A DNA stretch of 64,000 bases from Bedellia somnulentella. Its lineage: Eukaryota > Arthropoda > Insecta > Lepidoptera > Bedelliidae. Under the pieces are notes generated by a model. That model saw nothing but the letters and a program-made list of their open reading frames with translations. It was not told where the DNA came from and searched no databases. The stretch lies in NCBI GenBank assembly GCA_963576735.1, contig OY755172.1, positions 2,666,001-2,730,000 on the forward strand. The letters are read 5' to 3'. Shown here in pieces: positions 51,490 to 62,152 of the stretch. The position numbers and the translations under genes are program-made. How positions within the stretch are numbered: the first letter of the stretch is position 1; each line of letters opens with the position of its first letter.

Positions 51490-51686
51490 TAAACATACAC
51501 TCACACCATTTATTTCAATTGGTGTAGGCAGGGACTTTCGATCGCCACTTTTGCCGTTTCTGGCAAGCCTCACTAGTTACATTTACATTTATAATTCTTT
51601 TAATACCCTTCATTTAACAAGCCTCGCTATCCTGAGTCACCTAGACTCGTCATTAGTCCTATTCTTAGCCGACACTTCTTAGCAGC
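51490..51686 (-). repeat. LINE-C tail plus SINE-B head scrap
   Basis: 51490-51575 is a reversed LINE-C end (CACTCACACCATTTATTTCA, GGTGTAGGCAGGGACTTTCG). 51655-51686 is a reversed SINE-B head (TCCTATTCTTAGCCGACACT). Confidence 0.6.
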
Positions 51687-52090
51687 ACCCTTAATAACTT
51701 TTAAGTCTCTAACATTAGTATCTCGTGTCTTATATACTCGTATTTCAATAATTCCTCATACTCGTAACAAGTAAAAATTCGTTATTCACAAAATCAAAGA
51801 TTGACAGCATTCATGCCAAATTTCAACCGCAACTACAAAAAATCGTAGTGTATTTTGTTCGTAAAATGTTCTGAAAGCCATTTTATTCGTGGAATTGCAA
51901 TTTCATAGACATGTCTGCTTTGTGAGAGTTTTTCAGAACAACCCGTTGCGGCGAACCACTCACTACACTAAACGAACAGAGCGTATATTCAGGAAAATAT
52001 ATTAATATGCATTCTTACTTGAATGCCTATTCTTTGAAACTGCGATGTATATATTCATTTTATATATGTTTATATGTCTGAACATAAACA
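51687..52090. other. No gene recognised
   Basis: AT-rich with no supported feature. Confidence 0.3.
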
Positions 52091-52091
52091 T

Positions 52092-52446
52092 AACATAAAC
52101 GTTCATGCCGAATATCCCCGAAGGGGTTGGCAGAGGTACTAATACTTCGGAACATCACGTGACTTTGTCACCTGGTGTTCAGAGTACTACGTTTTGCATG
52201 GACAGTGTACTCACGTGATAGGGGGCAGGTCTATCGCCGTTTTGTACGAATACGCTGTCACATGACTAAGTACAACTCAGCCATGTGGGTTTCCTCACGA
52301 TGTTTTCCCTCACCGTTAACAACCATGATAAATTAACTACACATATGTCTTTAGAAAAGACAAATTGGTGTAGGCCCGACCCAGGATTTGAACACTAGTC
52401 GTTTGCACGATAACCGAGTGTTCTACCCACTGGGCTATCACGGTTG
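52092..52446 (-). mobile_element. SINE-A, well preserved
   Basis: Reversed, full length, AACGTTCATGCCGAATATCC to GGGCTATCACGGTTGC. Very like the copy at 2720. Confidence 0.92.
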
Positions 52447-52650
52447 CTTAATGATTAATAAAATAAAGAATAAGTATGTCTGGGAACAATGAATTTGAGG
52501 GAGCAAGTAAGCAAGAAATCTTATAGAAATCTGGGAAGAATTGAGTTAGTGCTCCTATATAAGCCGATAGTTCAAAGCACAGAAATATTACTTTAAAAGA
52601 CAGCCTTAAACCGTAACCTTTCTAGTCGTACCAATTATTTATCAGTCTCT

Positions 52651-52788
52651 CGCCCGATTTCTGAATTAAGTATTCCAGCTGAGAACAACTTAAATATCGT
52701 TCTGTCGCATTAAAATCTTAACAACTGAATGAGACAAAACGATACTTAAATCGTTCTCAGCTTGAATACTCAATTCAGAAATCGGGCG
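52651..52788. mobile_element. 138-bp palindromic MITE, copy 1
   Basis: CGCCCGATTTCTGAATTAAG at the left and CAATTCAGAAATCGGGCG at the right. The arms pair through AGCTGAGAAC and CGATACTTAAAT. A near-identical copy lies at 63749-63885. No coding capacity. Confidence 0.85.
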
Positions 52789-53440
52789 TCTATCTACTTG
52801 AATTGCAATTAGGAGCGAAGATTTTAATATGTTTAAAAAATCCGCGACGTAATTAAGGTCCAGCAAAGATTTTGGGGATAACATCTTTTTTAATTACTCC
52901 GGCTATACTTCGAAAGCCTTCCAATTTCCAAACATTTTAATTTGATGAAATTTGCTGTTAAAACAACTTAAGCAACCAAAAGTTTCGGTTACAATATCCA
53001 AAAGATTACACGATAATCCTTTATTTCCCCCGAACCAGTGAACTTACATTTATCACAACTTTACCCCGGAGATTGCTTAACGAACTTTTGTCCAACACTT
53101 TTTTGGAAGACCTTGCGACAAAATCTGGATGATTTAATTTGATACTGATTTGAAAACATTCGGAATTAATTTCTTTCGTTGGTCCGTAGATAGTTCAAAT
53201 GCGGTGATAATAGAAAACACTCAGCTTTTTTTAGCAGTTGACAGGCAAACAGACATCGTTGGTAACAGGAAGGTAACTATATTGTTCGCCCATGTCTTAA
53301 AAAGTTCTAAATCCCTCGGTCATGTAGTAAGATTCCCTTAGAAAGAGATAGACTAGTACAGCATATAATGAAAATATATTATCATGATGTGTCTTTGCTT
53401 AGAAACAGCTCATATTGAAACTATCAGTTTAGTGCTTAGT
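52789..53440. other. No gene recognised
   Basis: AT-rich with no supported feature. Confidence 0.3.
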
Positions 53441-53452
53441 ATATAAAAAGGC

Positions 53453-53707
53453 TTTTTAAATTTGCTGTGTAGTGTCGGCATAGAATAGCACTACCCCATT
53501 TCTTCCGGTGGGTGTACGTAAGAGGCGACTAACGGTATTGGGGCTTTTAAGGGATTTTTGGGCGATGCGGTTGGAGACTCATCACCAACAACCTTTATTC
53601 TACCATCTTTTCCCCACTCCACTTCCAAAAGTGGCTGAGGAATTTGTAATTCCTTAGCTCTGGCTACCCCTTCTAGGGATTTATAGCCGTGAGTATATGT
53701 ATGTATG
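53453..53707 (+). mobile_element. SINE-B copy with 11-bp target duplication
   Basis: Forward, flanked by TATAAAAAGGC at 53442-53452 and 53708-53718. Ends in TTTATAGCCGTGAGTATATG and (TATG)n. Confidence 0.9.
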
Positions 53708-53718
53708 TATAAAAAGGC

Positions 53719-54319
53719 AAACATGTGCTACAATACCATTCACCCGGTCGGGTCATGTGAAATTTCGATATTTGTCGATCTTGCTCTAATCGCTTATCCA
53801 AATGATGTGTTTATTTTCGTGTTATCTATATCGCATTACTGCAAGTAAACATTCTACGAATATAAATTGTTAGAATAACAGGAAATTAAAGATAATCAAG
53901 ATTCTTGTTTTAAAGATTATTATTATTGGCAGGAAAAATATTAACAGAATAAGGATATTTCACTCCGAAATAAGGATCGTAACAGAAAATCTTTGTCGAC
54001 AGCGTCTCTCGTGAAAATTGATAGTATCCGCTAGTTGGCGGGAAAGGTAAGGACAGTTCGCAAATTGAGTTCCAAAAAGTTTGAATATATATTTTGTATC
54101 TTGTTTGTATTGTTTATGATCGGAAACCGCGCGCGTAATCGAAAAAACTTGGAATGTTTACCTTTTGTTGGTTGAGAAAACAATCACAAAAATATTGGTA
54201 ACAGCAAAATACATTGTATACTTTTGCAATATTTTATTTGGTTGTTAGTGAATTATGAAATATTGTTTTATTGCGGCAAATGTTATGTTGCAAATATTGC
54301 ACTAAATTAGGGTATTAAT
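53719..54319. other. No gene recognised
   Basis: AT-rich with no supported feature. Confidence 0.3.
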
Positions 54320-54400
54320 GAATGTAAGGGAAGCAAGAGAGGATCGATAGTCTCTGCCTACCCCAGTGGGAATAATGGGCGTGAGTATAAGTAAGTAAGT
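54320..54400 (+). repeat. LINE-C extreme 3' end
   Basis: GGATCGATAGTCTCTGCCTA, CCCCAGTGGGAATAATGGGC, GTGAGTATAAGTAAGTAAGT. The microsatellite has drifted from TATG to TAAG. Confidence 0.7.
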
Positions 54401-55124
54401 AGGGTATTAAGAAAACAAAATTGTGATCATTTTAAGGTAGACTGGTTTGAAAAAACAGTTTGTTTATGTTGGCTAATTGATAGTTCCATAACTAGTAGTG
54501 TGAGGCTTGTGAGAGCGCATACGGTCCCATGAGAAGTGAGAAACTGTCTCATTGTTCATAAAAAATATGTCTGTATTTCACTTCTCACATGACATACTCG
54601 CTCTAAAAGATCTCATGCTACGGGCGCATATATATTTGTTTTCCCACGTTCAATTAGCATTTCGATGACACGGTAACAAAAGAGCGTGTTAATATATGAA
54701 GCTTGCAATATGAGCCAATTTTTCCTTTAATGTTAACACCTCCGTGAACATAAAACACACGGATATGTTATTGTCTTCTTAATAAGGTAAGGAGGAACTA
54801 ATAACAATGAAAAGTCTTTGTTCTGAATGTATTGGCAGGTGTAAGGCGGGGCCGAAAAAAATGACAATTGTCGATGTACTAATATTAAGTTGCATATAAT
54901 ATAATATTAGATTTTAGAAATGAACAGAGATAAAGAAAAGACACGAACTTTTACAGGAATTGAATTGAAATGTTAATATTGGTATATTTACGTGATAATG
55001 CTAAAACGTATTTTAGTTAGTACAAAATTAAAACACAAAAATATTATATGTTCCTCTCTTCTGACTAATTGATCAACTACGATAGATAAACGCTATTAGC
55101 TATTCAAACTTGAATTGGTAAAAT
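54401..55124. other. No gene recognised
   Basis: 54525-54600 has an imperfect inverted pair (CATGAGAAGTGAGAAACTG; CACTTCTCACATGACAT) of unknown meaning. Confidence 0.3.
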
Positions 55125-55134
55125 TAATAAACTT

Positions 55135-55508
55135 AAGACGACGTGATAGCTCAATGGGTAGAACGCCGGTTAACGTGCAAGCGACTAGTGTTCAAATCCC
55201 GGGTAGGGCCTACACCAATTTGTCTTTTCTAAAGACATAAGTGTGGTTAATTTATCATGGTTGTAAACGGTGAGGGAAAACATCGTGAGGAAACCCACAT
55301 GGCTGAGTTATACTTAGTCATGTGACAGTATATTCGTACAAAACGGCGATAGGCCTGCCCCCTATCACGTGAGTACACTGTCCATGCAAAACGTGGGTAC
55401 TCTGAACACCAGGTGACAAAGTCACGTGATGTTCAGAAGTATTAGTACCTCTGCCAACCCCTTCGGGGATATTCGGCGTGAACGTTTATGTTTATGTATT
55501 TATGTATG
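55135..55508 (+). mobile_element. SINE-A, well preserved, with target duplication
   Basis: Forward, full length, flanked by TAATAAACTT (55125-55134, 55509-55518). B box GTGTTCAAATCCC. It ends GGGGATATTCGGCGTGAACG and TTTATGTTTATGTATTTATG, so its tail drifts towards the (TATG)n of SINE-B and LINE-C. Confidence 0.93.
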
Positions 55509-55565
55509 TAATAAACTTGATCTCAACCTCCAACTTGCCACAAGAAGGTTACAACATGGTTACGA

Positions 55566-55680
55566 CAACTCTATAAAGAAAGAAAGAAATACATTTATTC
55601 GCGGTACAGAAAGGGCAAACTAAGTTCAACAAATTAAAAGGATATAAAGAACACATAAACAGAGAGAGTTTATTAAAAAA
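55566..55680 (-). mobile_element. Possible LINE 3' tail
   Basis: GAAAGAAAGAAATACATTTATT followed by GCGGTACAGAAAGGGCAAAC looks like a reversed microsatellite-ended LINE 3'UTR. No ORF. Confidence 0.3.
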
Positions 55681-56197
55681 ACATAAAGTTTAAAATATTA
55701 TGTAACAAACAAGATATTATAAATCAAAGTTTAAAAAAACATGCCTATCGCATAAGTTGATGGGTCCAAATAAAGCTACGTGTTTGAAAATATTTTTGAT
55801 ATCCTTTTGTAAAAAACAAGCCAGACTAATCTAACTTCTATTAATTCATACACGAGCGAGTAAAAAATCTATTCATTAAAAAGGTAGAGAAGGAACCGAG
55901 GGAAAGTTAGCCGAGTAACTGAAAAAGTTGCCTTCAATGAGCCTTATAACTTAGCTTCAGCATGAAAGCCGCCATTTTCATTTAACGATGGACATTTCAC
56001 AAATTTCCCGCCAGTTCTGTAAAACAAATTTTAAAAGCTTTTATGTATTTCGTTAATTATAAATTTGGAAATTTATGTTTAAACAGCATTCGTCAAACTT
56101 CAACCGGGTAGGCAAACTTCGATGTAGTGCTGATAGAAGCTGTTATTTTCAAGCCATGTTTTTGATATTTATTCTATAATGTTTTCATATTCGACAT
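55681..56197. other. No gene recognised
   Basis: AT-rich with no supported feature. Confidence 0.3.
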
Positions 56198-56275
56198 AAT
56201 TACTTACTTACTCTCACTCCCTTGATTTCGATTAGGGTAGGCAGCGACTGTCGATTGTCACTTTGCACGATTCTG
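56198..56275 (-). repeat. LINE-C extreme 3' end (reversed)
   Basis: TACTTACTTACTCTCACTCC, TTAGGGTAGGCAGCGACTGT, CGATTGTCACTTTGCACGATTCTG. Diverged. Confidence 0.6.
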
Positions 56276-56906
56276 ATCCCCAACTTCCCTGACATCCATC
56301 GTAATTTTCGAACTTCGACTTTTGTATAAACGTATTACATCTGCCGCCATAGCATGATATGTATGAGAACTATGTTGTTTGAGATTTCTTAATAAATAAA
56401 TCTGTCAGTATTTCCTCTTGCTATTACAGGTTTTCATGTTTGACCTGACCTAACATATCATCCTTTATATTAATTTATGATAGCATACCTATTAAATCTT
56501 CCTATATCTATTAAATCAATACAAACACCCTAAATTTCACTATACCTACCGAAATATCAGAACGGAAGTTTAAAATTAAAATGGACATTAATTCCGGTAT
56601 ACCTAAGTGATACCATCATTCTCAATTTAATATGGCGGAGAGCAGATAGTTGCTAAGTGCATTTAGACGTTGCAACTTATCTAGCGTACATCAATGCTCT
56701 CCGGTCGATTAGCTGGATGGCTGTATGGTAGCGCTTTACGGACGTATGAGAATTAGTCTTTAGGATGTGCAACCGAAGGTTTTAGGCTTGAAAGCGCTAT
56801 ATATGTGTTAAAGAAGAGCTAAATTATAGTAAATTTCTGTGGAATACGTAATTTTTAACCGAATCCTGGATTTTACTGATTTTAGTACTCATTCTATAAT
56901 TATATA
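56276..56906. other. No gene recognised
   Basis: 56690-56800 contains CGATTAGCTGGATGG and similar words but no closed tRNA structure. Otherwise featureless. Confidence 0.3.
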
Positions 56907-57166
56907 TAGCCGTGTAGTGTCGGCTTAGAATAACACTACCCCATTTCTACCCGTGGGTGATCGTAAGAGGCGACTAAGGGTATAGGGGCTTATTAAGTGA
57001 TTTTTGGGCGATGTGGTTGGAGACCCGTCACCAAAAACATTTATTATTACCATCTTTTCCCCAATCAACTTCCAAAAGTGGCTGAGGAATTTTTCATTCC
57101 AAAGCTCTGGCTACCTCGTTAAGGGATTAATAGCCGTGAGTATATGTATGTCTGTATGTATGTATT
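56907..57166 (+). mobile_element. SINE-B copy
   Basis: Forward, full length, of the CTACCCGTGGGTGATCGTAA subtype. Only the 3' part of the 57004-57201 frame overlaps it and that frame is spurious. Confidence 0.9.
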
Positions 57167-57235
57167 CTATAAGTGTATGTAAAACCAATTTAAAAAATTG
57201 ATACAGCTTTGAAAAAAGTATACAGTAAAAATAAA

Positions 57236-57296
57236 AGCCGTGATAGTCCAATGGGTAAAACGACTGGGCCTACACTAATTTGTCTTTTATAAAGAC
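57236..57296 (+). repeat. SINE-A head scrap
   Basis: CCGTGATAGTCCAATGGGTA (A box), then a deletion of the B box, then GGGCCTACACTAATTTGTCT. Confidence 0.65.
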
Positions 57297-57511
57297 GTGG
57301 GGGAAAAAAAATTAGATAACTCAAAAACGCGACAGAGAGAGCACTAAGAAAGTCTTGAGTATTTTTTTGAAGTTCAGAAGGAAATAAATATAGGATCGCA
57401 ATTGCTACTATGTAAAAAGAAGGTTTTTTTTTCAATTCTGTATTTGAAATATTCGCGGCAAAGTTAGGCGGTTGCTAAAAACATAATAAGTAAAATACAT
57501 CATAAAATATA

Positions 57512-58031
57512 TAATAGTTTAAAAAACACTAAAAAACACGCTTTTATGAGTGCACTTAAAAGTCAAAAATAAATTACGGGTCGTTCAAGTTGTCTCTATT
57601 TCTGGGCTGAAGTGTTAACTATGTGCTTTTAATTATAATATTTGATTGTAAAAGCGTGGGGCGCTGGAAAAGGAAAGATTTTTTGTTTACCTTGCTAGGA
57701 AATCAAGTTAAGCGATGTTTTGGGAAGCAGGTTACAGAGATCGGCACTCTAACTAGAGTTGCAGCACCACTAGTTGGAGGCTCTATATGAAACAGTCTGT
57801 TCAAGGTACTAGTCAACAGTGGCAAAGTGTAGAGTTCTTGTTCGTGTATTTGTTTATAAGAAAGTTTTTCCTGCTCCAGCGCCCCACGCTTTTACAATCA
57901 AATATTATAATTAAAAGCACATAGTTAACACTTCAGCCCAGAAATAGAGACAACTTGAACGACCCGTAATTTATTTTTGACTTTTAAGTGCACTCATAAA
58001 AGCGTGTTTTTTAGTGTTTTTTAAACTATTA
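57512..58031. mobile_element. Foldback element with identical 157-bp arms
   Basis: 57512-57668 and 57875-58031 are inverted copies with no difference found, from TAATAGTTTAAAAAACACTA to GCGTGGGGCGCTGGA. The spacer is 206 bp and includes GCAGGTTACAGAGATCGGC and CACTAGTTGGAGGCTC. No ORF and no clear target duplication. Identical arms imply a young insertion or ongoing arm homogenisation. Confidence 0.9.
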
Positions 58032-58075
58032 ATTTATTTTATGCTTTTTAGTCTTTGCTAATGGCATATCTCACA

Positions 58076-58256
58076 CGTAAAGCCGTTGGTGCCGGTTGTT
58101 ATCGTAAGATAGCAGTCGTCAAGGGCTTGATAACATCTAACGGTAAGGTGACCACTAGCCTTACAAACCTCTACCAACCCGGCTGGCCCCCGTGGTGAAG
58201 TATGGCTAATTCCTTCCTCACGGAAGAGACCCGTGCCCAGCAGTGGGACGTTATGG
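58076..58256 (+). mobile_element. LINE 3' end-like sequence
   Basis: GAGACCCGTGCCCAGCAGTG then GGACGTTATGGGTTGG is a phrase common at 3' ends of lepidopteran LINEs. The upstream part (AACGGTAAGGTGACCACTAG) fits the same end. No ORF. Confidence 0.45.
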
Positions 58257-58269
58257 GTTGGTAACGATA

Positions 58270-58790
58270 CATCGTATGCTAATATTCATAATGAAGTTCC
58301 AGTTCAAATCTTCCGGCTCCATCATCAGATCAGTTCGATAGTACCATATTATTGTATTCAGATCTTGAAACCTAATCGTGGTCAAAGTTCATTACAAGAC
58401 CTTTCTAACAAGTCCAAATACGGCTATAATACGATCATCCATCATTAAGTTCGAGTTAATATCTTCCGGCTCCATCATCAGATGAGCTCGACAGTACCAT
58501 ATTATTGTATTCAGACTTGAAACCTAATCGTGGTCAAGGTTCATTACAAGACCTTTCTAACAAGTCCAAACACGGCTATGGTACGATTTTTCATCATGCA
58601 ATGCTAGTGCCTATCTTCCGGCTTCATCATCAGAACTTGAAACCTAATCATGGTCAACGTTCATTACAAGACCTTTATAACAAGTCCAAACACGGCTATG
58701 ATACGATCATCCATCATGAAGTTCCAGTTCATATCTTCCGGCTCCATCATCAGATCAGCTCGACAGTACCATATTATTGTATTGTCATCG
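58270..58790. repeat. Minisatellite, ~153-bp unit, about 3.5 copies
   Basis: ATCTTCCGGCTCCATCATCA recurs at 58308, 58461, 58613 and 58733 (steps 153, 152, 120). GAAACCTAATCGTGGTCAA and ACAAGTCCAAACACGGCTAT recur in step. The third unit lacks the ~33 bp around CAGTACCATATTATTGTATT. The open frames over it (58233, 58505, 58650) are repeat artefacts. Confidence 0.88.
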
Positions 58791-59139
58791 AAATCACATA
58801 CAACTGCTAATTTTCATAACGCTATGACCTTTCGAAGATGGTTAAATTAGTTTTCTTAGATTTGATTACATAGTTACATACATACAGGTCGACCTAATAA
58901 AAGCGTGTTAAATAAAAACTACTTTGCCCTAGCACCAAATACGCTAAGTTAGCCTAAATCATATCACAAGCTACCTTGCTAATTGCTTTCAGGAGTTACA
59001 GTTGCGGGAACTGGACGGAAATTAGTGTTATGTAGTTCACATACATATTTCATTGTTCAAGTACTGACGAACGATATAATGGTAGCCATATGCTTTTGAA
59101 CGATATAATTGTAGCTCAGTGGGACTAACACTGGGGTCA
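58791..59139. other. No gene recognised
   Basis: AATTGTAGCTCAGTGGGACT at 59107 resembles a tRNA A box, just before a reversed SINE-A scrap. Otherwise nothing. Confidence 0.3.
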
Positions 59140-59259
59140 AACGTTCAAACTCGAAAGGGTTGGCAGAGGTACTATTACTTCTGAACATCACGTGAAATTG
59201 TCACCCACGTTTCCCTTGGACAGTGTACTCACGTGATAGGGGTCAGGCCCATCGCCGTT
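59140..59259 (-). mobile_element. SINE-A fragment
   Basis: Reversed, AACGTTCAAACTCGAAAGGG to CAGGCCCATCGCCGTT, with a short deletion around the CACCTGGTGTTCAG block. Confidence 0.75.
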
Positions 59260-59539
59260 ATTTAATACAATATAATAAAAGAAACAAATACAGTGAAATA
59301 ACATACTATTTAATCATAATAAATATCAAATTCTAAGATGTAATATATTATGTTCTTTTAGATAGTAAGAGAAGTATCTTAATTATTTTCATTGTTTCGA
59401 AAATAACTTTGATTAATGCTTGTGATTCCAATTACTAATATTTAAATATTCATGTTAGTAATTCAATAACTCATTGAATATGGAATCGCTATGTGTTAAT
59501 TATGTTATTTGAATCTTACGAACCTAAATGAACAAATCC

Positions 59540-59645
59540 AATGTAGTGTTCTTGAATAGCAGTACCCCATTTCTTTTCTAGGGTGTATTACCACTGGTGA
59601 CTCTCGTAGATATGAAGGTATCAGGGGCTGTGAAGTGGATCATCT
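59540..59645 (+). mobile_element. SINE-B 5' half (diverged)
   Basis: TGTAGTGTTCTTGAATAGCA, GTACCCCATTTCTTTTCTAG and GGTATCAGGGGCTG are recognisable; the 3' half is gone. Confidence 0.6.
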
Positions 59646-59689
59646 GTGTCCTATTCTAAGTCTTAATGTTTTAAATATAATTTTTAATA

Positions 59690-59893
59690 TAAAAAACTCT
59701 CGTGTCACAGTATTAGTTTCATACTAACCCGAAACTGCTTGACAGATTTTTATTAAATTTTATATGTATACTCAGTAGGTCTAAGAATATGCTACTATTC
59801 ATTTTTAATACCCTTAAGTAAAGAATTTTGCACTATAAATACCCTAGAAATATTTTATAAGGCCAAACAACGTTTGCCGGGTCAGCTAGTAGA
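59690..59893 (-). mobile_element. RTE-type 3' end (reversed)
   Basis: Ends ACAACGTTTGCCGGGTCAGC then TAGTA. In reverse it reads ACTAGCTGACCCGGCAAACG, the start of a widespread arthropod RTE-like 3' segment related in style to 6131-6395. Confidence 0.55.
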
Positions 59894-60301
59894 CTATGAA
59901 ATTCTTTACTGCACATCACAATTCAAACATGTTATAGAAATAATATTCTTGAATAGAAGTACAATTGTTTGTCATATCAAAGCGATCTCTTCCAGACAAC
60001 CTTTAGATGTTAAGGTCAGTGAATGAATGGTAATGATAGGTAGATGTACAAAACATAAAGAAATTTAAGTATTGATTGTTCTGGTGAGGTATTCTTAATT
60101 CAGTGAGTAAGGGCCACCTCTATTCGTATTTTGTTAAAAAGCATCAATGTATAGACAGGTGGGTATAATTAATATATAATTAGACACAGACTCTTTACGT
60201 TACAAGTCTGTTAGAATAATATTATGTTATATACTGTACATGAACTGTGAGTTAAAATGCATGCATATGTACTGTATGCTGTATGCTGTACTATATGTAT
60301 G
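59894..60301. other. No gene recognised
   Basis: AT-rich. Short GTATGCTGTATGCTGTACTA repeats near 60270. Confidence 0.3.
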
Positions 60302-60526
60302 CTGTTTAGTGCCGGCTTAGAATAGCACTACCCCATTTCTTCCGGTGGGTGTACGTAAGAGGCGACTAACGGTATTGGGGCTTTTTAGGGATTTTTGGGT
60401 CATCACCAACAACCTTTATTTTACCACCTTTCCCCCACTTAATTTTCCAAAAGTGGCTGAGGAATTTATAATTCCTTAGCTCTGGCTACCCCATCTAGGG
60501 AATTATATGTGTTGTATGTATGTATT
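60302..60526 (+). mobile_element. SINE-B copy
   Basis: Forward. It lacks the ~18 bp around CGATGCGGTTGGAGACC (reads TTTTTGGGTCATCACCAAC). Confidence 0.87.
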
Positions 60527-60852
60527 CATAAATAAAGACAGACATAGCACATCTCTCTATTTTAACCAATGAAAATTATAATTAAATATATTTTTTTAAG
60601 GAATACTAACATGACGATGTAATAGATATTATACAATACCCTTATAATTGTCATCCAATACTGAAAAAACAATCTATTTTCATTATACAAATGTACCAAA
60701 CATCAAACTCAAACTTTTATTGCATACCATAGTGTACAAATGGTGTACATGGACCCTGTTGGGCACATGTAATTTTACAAGAGGGCTCGAGCCCTCATCA
60801 GGGTTCGAGCCAGTAACGCCGGATCTAAACCACGGGCCTCCCAGTCGTCTAG
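60527..60852. other. Unannotated; possible reversed LINE end
   Basis: AAACTCAAACTTTTATTGCA at 60705 read in reverse gives TGCAATAAAAGTTTGAGTTT, a LINE-like end. The GAGCCCTCATCAGGGTTCGA stretch is a short palindrome (GGGCTCGAGCCC). The 79-residue frame here is not convincing. Confidence 0.35.
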
Positions 60853-60863
60853 AAAGTAATCAT

Positions 60864-61112
60864 ACATACATATACTCGCGGCTGTAAATCCCTAGAAGGG
60901 GTAGCCAGAGCTAAGGAATTAGAAATACCTCAGCCACTTTTGGAAATGATAGTGGGGAAAAGATGGTAAAAATAAAGGTTGTTGGTGATGGGTCTCCAAC
61001 CGCATCGCCCAAAAATCCCTTAAAAGCCCCAATACCGTTAGTCGCCTCTTACGTACACCCACCGGAAGAAATGGGGTAGTACTATTCTAAGCCGACACTA
61101 CACAGCATCATC
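60864..61112 (-). mobile_element. SINE-B copy with 11-bp target duplication
   Basis: Reversed, full length, flanked by AAAGTAATCAT at 60853-60863 and 61113-61123; 249 bp between. Confidence 0.94.
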
Positions 61113-61123
61113 AAAGTAATCAT

Positions 61124-61475
61124 CTAAGAGTAAACGCTATTAAAATTTGGGAAAGGGATGGAAAAACTTCTTTCCGGCTTTTTAGCTCTTAAAATCTGAA
61201 AAGCGTATCGAGCTAATCCACCTAAGAGTTTTTACTCTCATTTCTTATTCATAACTTCGCGAAACTTGCGACACGTATTTGGCTGTAGGCTAAACATTAT
61301 TTAGATTTCCTTTAAAGCCTCACCAGGTGTGAGGATGCTGTACTTATTTTTGGTAGGAAGTGAAATGCGGAACTATTAAACCGTTTTTGTTATTTTTTCA
61401 CTAATTGAAAGGATGCAATATTTATTACGTCGAATAAAAAGGAGTGGATTGTTAGTCTTTAATGGAATAAATAAA
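61124..61475. other. No gene recognised
   Basis: AT-rich with no supported feature. Confidence 0.3.
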
Positions 61476-61732
61476 TACATACAGACATATGCTCACGGCT
61501 ATAAATGCCTAAAAGGGGTAGCCTGAGCTTCAGAATAAGAATATCCACAGTCATTTGTGGAAGTTAAGTGGGAAAAGAGTGTAAAATGAAGGTTCTTGGT
61601 GATGGGTCTGGGTCTTCAACCGCATCGCCCAAAGATCACTTAAATAGCCCCAATACCCTTAGTCGCCTCTTACGAACACCCACGGGCAGTAACGCGGTAG
61701 TGCTTTTCGAAGCCGACACTATAAATCTTATG
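61476..61732 (-). mobile_element. SINE-B copy (diverged)
   Basis: Reversed, ATGCTCACGGCTATAAATGC to CGAAGCCGACACTATA, with a small GGGTCT duplication (GGGTCTGGGTCTTCAAC). Confidence 0.85.
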
Positions 61733-62015
61733 GATTAAATGTGGTTATGAATTGTACCTTGTGTTGTGTACTGTCGAATTAGAAGTCTCCCTATTTTCTA
61801 TCAGGATAAACTGAAAACCTTGTCCTTCTAATACGTGATACTCGGAAAGCCGGGTGATTTAGACGAAGGCACCTTCCGCCGTTTATCCCCATATATCAAC
61901 CAAGAAAATAGTATAATAACCTACGCTTTGTAGCGTCTTTTCCGTAAATTGTTTGCTAAATACCGGATGAAAGCTGTATTTAATGCACCTAACGTGACAT
62001 TAAGTGTATTGTATT
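61733..62015. other. No gene recognised
   Basis: Nothing supported. CTTCCGCCGTTTATCCCCAT at 61873 is a faint SINE-A tail echo. Confidence 0.3.
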
Positions 62016-62152
62016 TACATACATACATATGAAGGGGTAGCCAGGCGATGCGGTTGGAGACCCATCACCAACAACCTTTATTTCACCATATTTTCCCCAC
62101 GCAACTTTCCAAAAGTGGCTGAGGTATTTTTAATTCCCTAGCTCTGTATTGT
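62016..62152. mobile_element. SINE-B with internal inversion
   Basis: 62016-62043 is the reversed tail (ACATACATATGAAGGGGTAG, CCAG). It joins directly to forward GCGATGCGGTTGGAGACCCA through AAAAGTGGCTGAGG to 62146. One copy therefore carries both orientations, as from twin-priming or a later inversion. Confidence 0.75.

Noticed and set aside
58233..58850. Frames with repeated NRGQSSLQDLSNKSK
   Set aside because: Translation of the minisatellite; the repeat explains the repeated peptide.
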